DNA of 64,000 bases. It comes from Leucaena leucocephala (taxonomy: Eukaryota > Streptophyta > Magnoliopsida > Fabales > Fabaceae). Where the stretch lies: the NCBI GenBank assembly GCA_037074615.1, contig CM073545.1:15642001-15706000 (forward strand), in the 5' to 3' direction. Positions 50,731-62,470 of the stretch are shown here, piece by piece. A model generated the notes under the pieces. The model saw only the letters and a program-made list of their open reading frames with translations, had not been told where the DNA came from and ran no database searches. Position 1 is the stretch's first letter. Every line of letters begins with the position of its first letter. The position numbers were made by a program, and so were the translations under genes.

Positions 50731-51224
50731 GAATAATATAATTGGAAGTATATAATTAAAACATTAGACAAAAGGTTTTTGTTTTTTATAATTTGGACCA
50801 AAACTCTTAAAATTTACTTATCTGCACGCATTGCATGGCATGATTAATGGCATCTCATGGCTTTACACATTATCTACTCCCCTTCATGATAATCATGGAA
50901 CCCAAATATTATCGTTTACTTTGGCATCTATTAAATTTTGATAACAAACTTCGTTGAAGGTCTTGCAACCAAAATATGAAAATAAATTAATGAATAATAT
51001 TTGAAACTTGAACGAGACGTTCCTTTGAATAATGTGTGTGTGTGTGGGTGCGTTTTTCTTATTACACCCTGGGTCTGCAAGTTAGATCTGAGAAAATTTG
51101 ATGAGACCAACGTGCCATGAGCACGTTGACCGTGACAGCTATTTATACATAATAAATATTAATATATTTAGATTGAGTAATTAACCTTGTATTGGATCTT
51201 CTAATCTTGTTTGGAGGGGATGGT

Positions 51225-51520
51225 TCATCGTTATATATAGAGATCATACACATCCATTAACACATAAGGACAAAGTCCACTATATTTGTTTACTCAATAC
51301 AAGGTACTCGAACTAGGAAGGAGTAAAAGTCAACTCTATGTATATATATAGACTCGCTTTTCTTGTAAGAAAAATATCCCATAAGATCTAAATTATTTAA
51401 TGCGGAGAGTTATATGGCCGGCAATTAATAATTCGACTAATAATAATCAAATCACAACCCTGATGTATGTAAAGATTGTTAAGCTTCTTTAAAACAATAA
51501 AAAAATATACTCCATCCACG
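51225..51520. repeat. Segmental duplicate, copy 2
   Basis: Partner of 47660-48015, with the same order of shared blocks (tatatatagagatcatacaca; cccataagat; aattaataattcgactaata). Confidence 0.6.
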
Positions 51521-51825
51521 GAAAAATATAAGCTTCTTTTTAAAGAAAATTGTTTTCATTTTATTTGTCTTTTCAGAAGTTCAGAGTAGTATTTGTTAAT
51601 TTTTTTTTAATTATACCCGTATTTACTACAACAACTTCAAAGCAGCATTTAGTAAGCTTTATGAGCAAATTTAGCAATGTAGTAAATATTCTTATATGTT
51701 AATTACATTTCTTAATCTATGTGTGAGTGTCTTAACAGACCTATATTTTGAAATAGAGAGGATTAAAAACATGAAAAGAGAAAAAGGTGAAGGTTGCGGG
51801 TTAATTTGTTGAGTGGTAATAAACC

Positions 51826-52046
51826 TAACGTTGGAGAGGAAAGCAAGAGTGAAATTTAGAGGAAGACCCTAACCCTTCACTTGAGCAGGGATGGATGAGA
51901 GAATCTTAAGAGAGAAAACTTTTAAAAATAGTAAAAAAATTATTTTACTATTTTTATAAAATTTTCCTCCTACTATTCTCTCATTCATATTTTCTTTCCT
52001 ATCCAAACAAAGCAAAAGGAAAACACCTTGAAAAGGGAGTCAACAT
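51826..52046 (-). pseudogene. Defensin signal exon split by a MITE
   Basis: Both halves of a signal exon are recognisable on the minus strand. The 5' half (ATG at 52044-52046, then ttgactcccttttcaagg) is followed about 130 bp later by the 3' half (gtcttcctctaaatttcact ... ctccaacg, near 51.83-51.87 kb). Between them is a small inverted-repeat element (about 51.87-52.01 kb), with arms containing gatgagagaat and its complement. The second half has an in-frame stop and the donor is degraded. I found no mature exon downstream. The sequence resembles the 76-nt clade although it lies among 67-nt genes. Confidence 0.65.
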
Positions 52047-53114
52047 TGGAGAAGACTAACCAGACTGAATGAACAGGCTTCTTACTCTATGCGTAATGCT
52101 TTGGCCATCAATTAGATTCTCAAGTTCACTTGATGATTGATACTGGAGAAAGCTAATAATTGCATTGGGTGTGGAAGTTGAGTTAAATAATATGAAAACT
52201 TAAAATTTACAAGTTAAATGGATGGTTTTGTTATCGAGAGATAGAGATACACTGGCCTCGAAGTGATCATAGATTTGCAATGAAATTATCAGTTCAATTA
52301 ATTGATTAAGAGATAAAGAGATTAATTAAGTTAAACATCTATTTGGAGACTTGATGATCACTTATAGATAAATTAGCATCCTTAACTAGCATAATTTGTA
52401 GATGAAGCAAATATAATTGAGGGTTTAATTAAGTATTCTTGAAATGCAAGGGGATAAATAATTTTAAGCCTAATTTCATTTCATTCAAAAAGCCCTGAAT
52501 CAGTTTCAATTCTAAGATTTCATACTTTTTCATACCTTAAATTTACAATTTTTACACCATTTTAACTTTCGATTTGCTCAACTTAATCATTGATCGTTTC
52601 TTTCCATATACTAATTAAGTATACTTTTAAACGTCATTATATATTGAAATATTCCGTATTTCCGTATAAAAGAAAGTAGATTTGAATAATATTCATAATT
52701 ATGGCAAAAAATTATGACATTGATAATTGTAAATGTGATTAATCTTTTGCAGCCTTTTGTTTGGTCCTGAAATAATGGGGTTGAATATTTCTGGTTGCCT
52801 GCTTTAGTGTTAGATTTTGTTTATTATATCACATAAATATCAAACTCTTAATCTTAGCCAAAGGGGTGATAAAGGTATCAAAAAAATAAATATCAAACAT
52901 TATTGTTACCAAATAAGTAAATATCAAACACTGACACATCGTGAGATCTGAGTCATCAATTCGGATAGTACTTTTGAGTCTGTTACTCCCTTTTTGCATA
53001 TTCGTCTTTCTTTGATCTTCTGTGACTGTTCTCGTTTGAATAGTTCCATAGGGTAATACTTAATTACTTATATGGCTCCATCGTGATATATGAGAGATAG
53101 TGAAGTTATATGAT

Positions 53115-53420
53115 ACTCCGCAGTCTTAATATAAACTCAGTTAATTAATTTAAATAAATAAAATAAATAATTTAATTAACATATGTTAAAAAAAATTATT
53201 CTTAATATAAAACTTAATTAATTAATTTAAAAAATTAAAAAAATTAAATAAATAATTTAATTATAGCATATATTAAGTATAATTAAATTATATATCAATT
53301 TATAAGTCAGACAAATTAGTTTTGAGAAAAACTATAAATATAAATCATTTAAATTCATTTATTAAGTTTCGTTAATCTCTTAAATTAATCAATTAGATCT
53401 TATATTAACTAATTAAATAT
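53115..53420. mobile_element. Stowaway-like MITE (decayed)
   Basis: The ends taatataaactcagttaatt and the complement taatataagatctaattgat are inverted relatives, with further AT-rich inverted similarity inside. It lies about 270 bp beyond the gene J stop. Confidence 0.45.
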
Positions 53421-53676
53421 CAATAGCAGGCAGAAGCGTGGTGTTTTTTTTAACAACTCAATCCTTCATCATTTAACAGTAAACATACACCATTCATATC
53501 ATACAAAAGACATAAAGCAAACCATGAGAAAGAACAAAAAAGTGAAAACACACCAGAGACAAAGACATACGTACATAAGCAGCCTAACAGCCAAACATGA
53601 GTGTGTTTGGTTTCATGTTAAAAACCACAGATTTCTAACGTAGAACCAAACGTGTTTGTAGTGCTTTTATCTGAAA

Positions 53677-53688
53677 GCACTATTTATT
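53677..53688 (-). terminator. Conserved 3' UTR poly(A) motif, gene J
   Basis: The complement reads aataaatagtgc. It overlaps the last base of the present stop codon of gene J, showing that the J reading frame now extends through what was 3' UTR. Confidence 0.55.
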
Positions 53689-54276
53689 TATATTATACAT
53701 TCATACACGAACTGCTTCTTCATTCCCTCAACACTTGTAGTAGCAAACAAGTGTTGAGGGAATGAAGAAGCAGTTCGTTTCTTAGCACCATGATAAGGAT
53801 ATTTACAACTTCCCTGAAAAGCTCCCTCTCTTAAGCATTTAGCATCACAGGGACAATCGTAGTTACAAACCCCATCATATGTTTTGCTCACTTTTCCACA
53901 AAGTTTTGCTTCTGCAACATTCTCTGCATAACACGAACACAAGCCATTATATTTGTTATGGAATATTCTCAATACATGTGTGCGTGCGTGTGTCTGTGTC
54001 TGTGTCTCTGTGTGTGACTAGCTTTCTAGTAAAACAATTTCTCAAAATTTCATGCTATCGAATTGTTCAAAATTAGAAAATACAATAATGCTAATTTAAG
54101 GTAACTGATGTAAAGATTGTTAACCTTCTTTAACTGTTAGTACAAGAAAAATAGATGAAATGATAAAAAGCGGGTGTTTGGTGATGATGTGGATCGATAA
54201 ACTACTAACCGTTGGGAGAGAAAAGGACGAGGGCAATGCAGAGGAAGACCGTGAACTTGAAAAGAGAGGATGCCAT
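53688..54276 (-). CDS. Defensin gene J with rewritten C-terminus (possibly a pseudogene)
   Basis: Exon 1 (54210-54276, MASSLFKFTVFLCIALVLF..., donor gttagt) and the start of exon 2 (from 53923) are normal. The first six cysteines are present, including the nine-Cys-clade motif NYDCPCDAKC and GSC. After YPYHGAKK the frame enters a 31-bp inverted duplication and continues to TAA at 53688. The new tail contains only one cysteine and predicts 100 aa in total. The expected end (CYYKC then stop) survives in another frame within the loop and one arm. The message could still give a secreted peptide, but the disulfide pattern is broken. I judge loss of function more likely than a new function. Confidence 0.65.
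53707..53778. repeat. Perfect 31-bp inverted repeat with 10-bp loop
   Basis: Arms are 53707-53737 and 53748-53778, loop tagtagcaaa. The arms are exact complements (acgaactgcttcttcattcc...). The right-hand part of the structure disrupts the coding end of gene J. The pattern fits a foldback or template-switch duplication of the gene's own stop-codon region. Confidence 0.95.
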
Positions 54277-54544
54277 GTTTGGTAATAAGATTAATCAGTG
54301 GTATCAGGTATATACTGAATGAAGAGGCTTGATTTCAAGTTTGAGATGAAGGAAATGAAGAAGATACACACATATATATACATAGAACCATGTTCATGCA
54401 TTGTGACCCTTCGACTTCTCATTTCTTGGGATTCGACACATTGACTCTTTCTTGCCCTTGCTTTCGTTTACTTTGGCATCTTCTAATAACAAAAATAGTC
54501 GAAAGTTACGTTTTTATTTTTATTTTCAGTGATTATCTTTTTTC

Positions 54545-54712
54545 TTAGGACAAAATGTTTAGGTAAGTTAGGTACAATGACTCGCCAGAGCTAATGTATG
54601 TCAGAGTACTTATAGATTGCCCATCAACAAAATCTTTACATTGGCAGTGAAATTTAAACTCATGACTTTGTGAGCTTTAAATCAACTCTTTACCAACTGG
54701 ACTAACTCTTGT
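54545..54712 (-). repeat. SINE-like tRNA-derived repeat
   Basis: The complement begins with an A-box-like gttagtccagttggtaaaga. About 30 bp later it has a degenerate B box, catgagtttaaatttc. The body is about 110 bp with no clear A-tail. It is an old SINE of a different family from the 13.7-kb copy. Confidence 0.5.
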
Positions 54713-56823
54713 TGTCATGTTTAGCTTATATTTAATACTTCCTTTCATTCTCAATATAGGAGATAGTTGAAGAATTTATTTTATTATTAAATAGAAGACA
54801 TTAATCTACTTTGTTTCTTGAATTTATAACATTTTCTCTAAATTATTCTTATTGATTGCATTTATTAAGATTTTTTTTTATCAAATGGTATAGTTTAATT
54901 CCAATGTAAATGATTAGAAGGGGTGTTTTAGAAAAATCGATACATATTTTTTATAAATAGCTAACTTAACTATTTTTTTTATTTTGTAAAAATTAGTTAT
55001 CTAGATCTTGCAAATAGAACCGGAGGATATACTACCATATTATATTTGAGTATTGTCGGCTCTAGTTAGAAATAATTTTATTAGTATAAAGTTTTTATTT
55101 ATTCATTTTCACACAATCCAAACATTAAAATTATGCTTCTTTGACTGTGTGTGATCTTGTTTAATTAGAAGTGTCCATTAGACTGTGCGAAAGGATAACT
55201 TAGGTTAAGTGGCAGACATAAGTTCATGTATCGCACCCTCCAAACAAATATTTTTCCCTTCACTTGGTGCAAAAATTTTGATGTGGTGTCATGTCACAAT
55301 TAATTATTAATATATATCACTTTTATTTTAAATTATTGAAAATTCAAACATTTTGTTTATTTTTTTTATAAATTTCTTGCCATATATTTTTAGTATTGTA
55401 AGTTTTTAATTTTTAAAATTTTATATCATTATGTATACATAATTTTATATCGAGTGATGCTTGTTGTACAGGGACTCCTTGGGTATGTATGACTTGTTGG
55501 CCAAGGAATGTTTTGATTTAGTACTAATTAATACTAATTGGCCATTTGCCCAGTTGATTGACTGAGATTCCAAGCTGATTAAACATATAACCTCCCCTCC
55601 AAACATTAACTTTTCATGGACATTGGAATCAGTATAAAGGCTGTAATTGTCAACGATATATATCTCCATTATTCCAATACATTATCTTGTAAATATTTCA
55701 AGTATATCAATTATATATTGAAGATATTGTAAAATTGTTTTGTTTAAGTCGAAACAAGCTTTTGCATTATGTATATTGGCTCCGTACGTTGACATGGTCT
55801 TATCTGGATCCTTATCCATTTGCTCATCACCTATTGACTCAAATAATTAACCAACAAGTATTTAATTTTCTTGTATGTTTTGGACAGAGACTATTTAGTT
55901 TTCTTTACAATAATAATAAGTCAACAACGATAACGGTAGCTTTCTCATGTGTACTCGAAGCGTCACCTATTTCCTTCTCCTTTCTCGATACGATACAGAT
56001 CTTCCACAGATTCTCTTTTTGAGCTTAAATGGAAACATCATCCACAATTAATATATTAAGATATATATATTGATATTATGCAGATTTGAATAATATTGTT
56101 AATGATAATTGTAATTCGGCTTTTACTTTCTTCAAAATTTTCTTTCATTTCTTTTCTTTTCTTCCTAAAATCATTGATGACTTGTATATTTCTGGTTTTC
56201 AAGCAGACAAAAAGTAATATAATTAATTAATATGATCGATATTAACGCGGGTCATTCTTTAAATTCCATAACTTTTATGTCAAAGCTTTCCCCAGTTAGA
56301 TGTGGCATTATTTATAACTTATATAAAGTGAATTTTATTTTTATAGATTTTAGATATTGATTTATGATTTGATGTAATAAAGTCACTTGAGAGAAATATT
56401 ATAATTTTGGCTCATTTTTCGGAAATATTTAATCTATGAAAACTTCAAATTCAATAGCTTAATAAATTCATGACACAATAATTAATAAACATATATTTAG
56501 ACCAATCAATATCAATATTATTTAAAAAAGAAGTAGAAAGATTGAAATTACATCGTGAATGATATTTTGTCAACAACTGAATCCTTCATTATAGAGAACG
56601 AAACACAGCATACCCATACAGAAGACAATACCATAAACAAACTTAAACCAGGAGATCTAAAAGAAAATAAATTAAAAATGAAAGACACACACCCGACAAA
56701 GACAATATGAACTTCGACACGCACGTATACGTACGTACGTAGTGCTTTAATGAACTGAAGCACTAATTTATTCATACAGACGTACATATATATAACATGA
56801 AAATTAAGAATACATGAAAATTA

Positions 56824-56835
56824 GCACTATTTATT
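56824..56835 (-). terminator. Conserved 3' UTR poly(A) motif, gene K
   Basis: The complement reads aataaatagtgc, about 60 bp past the stop of gene K. A second, related aataaattagtgc lies near 56.76 kb. Confidence 0.6.
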
Positions 56836-56895
56836 CGTTAAAAGGAACAGCTTGAGATGATGACAACGAGGAAGGCACGTGACAGCTTTCCCACC

Positions 56896-57561
56896 TCAAC
56901 ATTTGCGATAACAAAAGCAAGCACGTCCAATACCATGGGCATGACAACTTCCAGAAACAGCACCCTCTCTTAAGCATTTAGCATCACACGAACAATTTCT
57001 ACCACAGAACCCAGAAAATGTTCTGCTCAGCCTTCCACAAAGTTTTGCTTCTGCTACATTCTCTGCATATATATATATATAAAGATTTTCATATTAGTCT
57101 TGGAAGTGTATATATTCTCAATACATATGTGCAATGCTGATCATGTAAACGTTGTTAACCTTCTTTAACTGTGTGAAAAAATATTAAAAATACTCATCTA
57201 GTTCTATTTATAAGTCACTTCTAACATATTTCATACAGACCAAAAAAATTATTAAACTTCATTAACTCTGCCTTAAAATTTAATAATTTTTCAACTTTAT
57301 CCCTATTTAATATACATTATTTCATATGAGAATGAAGTCAATATACAATAATAAATTAAGGGTAAAATTTAATGTACATTCATATGAAAAAAATTAATGA
57401 TATAACTTATGAATAAGATAAAAAAATTCCTTATCTGTACCTTATAAATAGGATCATAGCATTATCAAAAGAGGAAATGGTAAGTAAAACCAACCGTTGG
57501 GAGAGAAAAGGACGAGGGCAATGAAAAGGAAGACAGTGATCTTGAAAAATGAGGCAGCCAT
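56896..57561 (-). CDS. Plant defensin-like peptide with nine cysteines, basic (gene K)
   Basis: A predicted secreted peptide of 77 aa. The mature exon has no ATG of its own, so simple ORF listing misses it. Exon 1 is 57495-57561 (MAASFFKITVFLFIALVLF..., donor gttggt, slightly off the family consensus). Exon 2 is 56896-57062. The phase-1 intron is 432 bp. The mature domain has KLCGRLSRTFSGFC, then NCSCDAKC with the extra cysteine, the REGA loop, GSC, ACFC and RKC. It is very similar to gene I (48.5 kb) and basic. The leader keeps the gttgaaggagatgaaggact block and a TATA-rich stretch near 57.65 kb. Confidence 0.9.
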
Positions 57562-58424
57562 GTTTGCTAATAATAAGATTAAACAGTATCAGAGATTGAA
57601 CCAAGAGGCTTGTTTGCTTACAAGTTTGAGGTTGAAGGAGATGAAGGACTATATATATATATAGTAGTAGTAGAAGGGAATGGGGTTCATGTTTTTTTTT
57701 TTTTTTAATTTTTGGGTCAACAAAACGGTGTTCACGGTGACCTTATTCGCTTTATTCATTTGTTATTTGGATTCAACACATGGCCTGCTTTACCATGTCC
57801 TTATTTTTCGGTCTGAGTACTTGTTTTCTTGATGAGGAGCATTACCACATGATCTTCATTAATTAGCGTCCTCATTCCAAAGAATGCCTGGAGACATGTG
57901 GAAGCTTTTTGGCCGTTGATTCATTAAATCAACGTAACAAAACACATTTGAAAATTAATCGATGCCACCTCTTTCTTTATTTCTTATGCTGAATCTTCAT
58001 ATTTTAGTTGACGATTTGAATTGTATTCTACGTGGTTGTGGAAGTTAAATGATTCTGTAGAGCACTTGTTTTTCCAATGCCTGTGGACAAGAGTTTTATT
58101 GTTAATTTGTGATTTTTTTATATGGCTATTTACCTAGGTTAGATTTAAGTACTATCGAATCTAATTGGAATTATCTCTTTTGAATACTCTTTTTGACATT
58201 TATATAGATTCAAATTTGAGATTTTATGCTTAAATGAAAAATGCCTATTGGTGGATGGAAATTAGCCATACTCTAGGAGAGGAGAGGCCAATATATAGGA
58301 GTATCGTTTACTTTGGCATCTTTTACTAATAACAAATTAAAATTCGTTGAAAGTCTTGCAACTAAAATAATAATAGTAAAGAAAATTCCTTTCTTTGTTA
58401 AGCATATAGAGGCAATCATCTTCA

Positions 58425-58530
58425 AGATTCTATTGAGTACTAAATGTAGGCATATCTCTAAGTAGGGATTCGAAGATTGTCATGTTATAAGAGAGATTAA
58501 CTCTTTCCACTAAACCCAACCCTATTGATA
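58425..58530 (-). repeat. SINE-like tRNA-derived fragment
   Basis: The complement shows gtttagtggaaagagttaat (A-box-like) and atcttcgaatcccta (B-box-like) about 35 bp apart. It is old and truncated. A similar + strand fragment lies near 59.17-59.24 kb (ggtctaacggaagggtta; atgttcgaatccccg). Confidence 0.4.
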
Positions 58531-58749
58531 TAAAGAAAATTCCTTTGTATGTGTTTTTTTCTTATTTTTAACACTCACTAGCCAGCAAGTTAGATCTAAG
58601 GATTTCATTTTTTAAAACGAAAAACCCAATGTTAAAAGCTTTATCTAGTGTAATGTAATAGAGATCAGGACAAATCCCAGAATATATTTATTCTAATTAA
58701 TGTCATACATCTGGAAAGCTTCCTGTAGGATAATAATAGTAGGGAGATC

Positions 58750-58791
58750 ACGATCAATACAAATCCCAGAAAATGTTCCGCTAAGCATTCT
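58750..58791 (-). pseudogene. Fragment of a defensin mature exon L
   Basis: Just after an acceptor-like tgcag (58792-58796 region), the minus strand keeps the start of the exon and then jumps, through a deletion, to gcggaacattttctgggatt, the SGTFSGIC part before cysteine 2. Nothing defensin-like follows. Confidence 0.6.
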
Positions 58792-60140
58792 CTGCATTAT
58801 ATATATATAACTATTAAAAGTCTTTAAGGAATCTCAATATATATGTGCGTTCCTTGTCTTTGGATTGGGTAAAAGTAAAGACTAATAGTTGGTACAGATA
58901 AGCAAGAGGTGGAAAATATCAGTGTCAAACACTCAAACTCAATGTAAAGGCTAGATGGCAAGATAAACTCTACGATGATTTTTATAAGAGACAAATATTA
59001 TCAAGATTTAATTTGTTTTCTTACTTGAACACCAAATTAATCATCAGGATTAAGGAATATAGTTAAAGTTAATTAAGTTTTTTAACTATACATATTAAAA
59101 GTGCAAAAAATACATAACAGTATGGATTACATATTGCTGAATTTTCCACTCATTCAAAACACCAGTGTCCATCATAGTTTCGGTCTAACGGAAGGGTTAT
59201 TCTCTCACAATACAACAAATCAATGTTCGAATCCCCGTTAAGATAGATACCTATATTTAGTGTATTATCTCTTATCAAAGGGGAGTAGTAAGCGGCCTGA
59301 GAAAAATATAAGTTTGAATATAAAAAATCATACTTGTTGAAAGATATAAAAATTATTTATATTCTAAACTTTAAGAGAGTAGGAATACTGCTAGTAAAAA
59401 AACAAAAAAAGAAGAAGAAGAAGAGTAGGAATGCCCTTGATAAATAAAAAATAATAAAAAAGAGGGAGGGGATAGTTTGAATTAAAGATTTAAGGAATAT
59501 TTCTTGGGATATTCAACAGATGCCCTGCTTCTTGTGCTTGCTTTCTTTTCACGTTGACATCTTTAAAGCGTCGCTCCATTGAATGTGTGCTATATAATTG
59601 CTTTATTTTCGTTTACTTCGTCACATTGGTAGGGCTTTTATTGATAACAAAAAAAATTCATTAAAAGCCAATGACATTATAATTTAGAATTCTCCAAGAA
59701 GTCGCGGCCTCGTAGGTTCAATTTTTTTTTGTAACTTTAAACTATTAATGTCTACTCCTCTAGTTAAAAAAAGAAAAGAAAGAAATAAGTTGTTGAAAGG
59801 GTCACCATTGAATGTATTATTTATTTTTTTAAATTAAAAAAGAAATCTCTTTGAACAAGGTAGATGTGATGTGATGATGTTAATAACTAATTTAATTATT
59901 CTTAAAATTTTGATAAATTTATTAAATAAAAATTAATATCTATCTATAATTAAACAGTGACACATAAATAAGACAAAGTTCTTATTATTGTTTGATAGAG
60001 TTAAACAAAGAGGAACTTACAAGTCACAATGCTGATAATATAGATAAGGAAAAAGCAAGAACTATTTATTAATATCATACAATGGGAGGCCCGTGAGAAG
60101 TTGAAGGTGACAAAAACAAGCACGTGGTCATCGATAACAA

Positions 60141-60989
60141 TTAACAGTTGACGAAGCAAAAACAACCAAAATCGTCCCCTCTGCGCGTACAAAGTCCCTG
60201 CAAAGCGCCTTCTCTTCTGCATTCATCATCACAGTCAACAGAGCTATCACAATTTGTGGCTTTTGCGCTACGGCGTGCACACACCGCTGCTTCAACATTC
60301 TCTGCATATTGCGTTAAATATAGGAATTAGTTAAAGAATTTAATTTAGGGCTAAACGCAAATAAAAATGGAGTAGAATCAAAGAGTGTCAAGATTATAAA
60401 CGAACAAATTCAATAATTCAAATTTGATTGAAAAGGATCTTTTAATTTTCGATGATCAAGGAGAAAAAGGATTGATTGGAAATGGTTTCTTGTTCTTATT
60501 AAAGATTATGATTGGATCCACACATATGTTTGGTAAAAAGAATAGTCTTCTCATTTTAGAATAATGACAAAAAAAAAGGGAAGTGTTGGTTTGAAAATCA
60601 ATAAGAATAGTTTCAAATGCAAATGATAAAAACGAGAAGTATCTTAGTGAAACTAATGCATATGTTTTATAAATAATAACTAATTCAATTAATAATTCCC
60701 TTACCAATATGAATATGAATTTAGCTGGCTAACTTCTATATTTAGGATTGGAAGTATACATATAGATCAAATACAATGAAGTTTTGATAACAACCATGAC
60801 AGATAAAATTAACATTTTTAGCTTATTAGAAGCCCATGCACATCATTTATGTGGAACTTGTTAAGCTTCAATATAAAAAAAAATGAATAGAGGAAATGGT
60901 AAAAAATAGGGGGTAAACTGACCGTTGGAAGAAAAAACAAAGAGGGCAACGCAGAGGATGACAAATAGCTTCAAAAAGGAGGAAGCCAT
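60141..60989 (-). CDS. Plant defensin, 8-Cys, acidic (gene M)
   Basis: A predicted secreted defensin of 75 aa. Exon 1 is 60923-60989 (MASSFLKLFVILCVALFVF..., donor gtcagt). Exon 2 is 60141-60301. The phase-1 intron is 621 bp. After ENVEA the mature domain has eight cysteines: AVC, TNC, DCDDEC (C-x3-C), LC in the gamma-core-like QGLC, GCFC and VNC, with the REGA loop. It is rich in Asp and net acidic. It forms the older half of a tandem pair with gene N (about 2.9 kb apart); their signal exons are identical. A TATA box lies at 61047-61052, next to a CT-rich tract. A variant gaactatttatt 3' motif lies at 60059-60070. Confidence 0.92.
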
Positions 60990-61046
60990 GTCTGGTGAGA
61001 CGACTGATTTGAAGAGACTTGTTTGCAAGTTTGAGTTGAAGCAAGT

Positions 61047-61052
61047 TATATA
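61047..61052 (-). promoter_or_regulatory. TATA box of gene M
   Basis: The complement reads tatata within ctctctatataactt, about 60 bp before the ATG. A pyrimidine-rich tract lies just upstream on the same strand. It is shared with gene N. Confidence 0.6.
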
Positions 61053-61255
61053 GAGAGAGAGAGAGGGGGGGGGGATGGTGTTCTTGGTGAATCTCGCCAT
61101 TTCGTTAATTTCTTGGGTTTGAACGCATGAATGATCTGTTTCTTCTTGTCGATCGGTTTCTTTTACTTTAGCGTCTTGACAAAAGTGTCGATTAAGTGTC
61201 CTATATATCTTGAACTTTTCATTGCTTTCTTGTCAATGTCCATACAAATACACAT

Positions 61256-62015
61256 ATGCGCACAAATGGCTTTTATAATAACAAGGTAAACATACGTAGA
61301 TTCAATATAGATTTATCCATGACTCCGCTAATTGAAGATTTAAAGCTATTATGGGAGACGAATATTGAGGTGTATGATGGTTATAGTGAAGAAAGGTTTA
61401 ATTTGAAAGCATTGTTATTTGGTAAAGTCAACGATTTTGACATATGGTAATTTGTTACGATGGACATATGCTCTATTCATGAAAAGTGCATACATACTCA
61501 ATGAGGTTGGAATGTGGTATGAAGAATGTCCATCTAGGCCATCGCAGATGGTTGCCTCTTAGTCATTATTATCGGCGATGGTAGCCACCTCTAATTTGTG
61601 TTTCACTAGTGAGCATATGTTTGAGAAGGTTAAGAATTTGGATATCGATTCGGAAAAACTTTTACGAGTTACCTTAGCATAGGAAAAATGTATATGTTTT
61701 TTAGCAGTCGTATCTGAGGACTTATGGGGAATTTTCTTGATGTGATGTATATTGAGAAAAAATGTATGAGATAGTATTATCAATACGTTACTCCACATTT
61801 TAGAAAAAAAAATCAAATATAGCATTAATACAAGGTTAGACATGATTTTTATGAGAATAAGGATTTGGCACCGCAGGAGAAGGGAAGTCGTACATTTCTT
61901 CGTCCCATAGCTCACATATTATGTAGAAAAGAAAATATCTTCTTTCTGTGAGTTTCTTTGCAGCAATTAAAGTTCTAGAGGGTCACTCTTTCAATATTAA
62001 GAACCAATGAACTAG
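61256..62015 (+). pseudogene. CACTA (En/Spm) transposase relic, TNP2-like
   Basis: A broken TNP2-type transposase in several + strand frames. The pieces come in family order: TPLIEDLKLLWETNIEVYDG and FNLKALLFGKVNDF (61.32-61.44 kb), then GHRRWLPLSHYYRR (about 61.53 kb), then FLDVMYIEKKC (about 61.74 kb), then KDLAPQEKGSRTFLRP (about 61.87 kb), then KVLEGHSFNIKN (about 61.97 kb). Stops and frameshifts separate them and the DNA-end regions are not recognised, so it is inactive. It sits between the promoter of gene M and the defensin fragment at 62.5 kb, inside the youngest duplicated part of the array. Confidence 0.82.
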
Positions 62016-62470
62016 GTACATTTTCACCAACTTTAATTTGTTATACCGTGCCGAGGGTTAATAACTAATGTATTATAAAAATTTCAATAAATTTATTAAA
62101 TAAAATTTTATATGTAGTTATTATTACAAATTTATTACATTTTATCAAATAAAAATATATTGGAGAATTATAGTTTTTATTCGTTAGCAGTTTATTACAT
62201 TAGGCGACTACTGCTCTTGAGCTGAGTTATATTAAGATTAGATTATGACATGGAAATATCAAATAGTGACACATAAATAATATTAATTAACTTGAAGTTG
62301 TTTGCAGAGTAAACACTAACCAAAGAGGGAATCGCAATGCCCATATATACATAAAGCAGAGACATTACAAAACAAATATTTTATATTAAGGAGCAGAGAG
62401 GTAGTATCATATAATGGGAGGCGTGTTAGAAGTTGAAGTGACGAAAACAAGCACGTGATCGATAAGACAT

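Noticed and set aside
61559..61915. 118-codon minus strand frame
   Set aside because: It is the antisense shadow of the CACTA transposase relic, whose motifs lie on the + strand.
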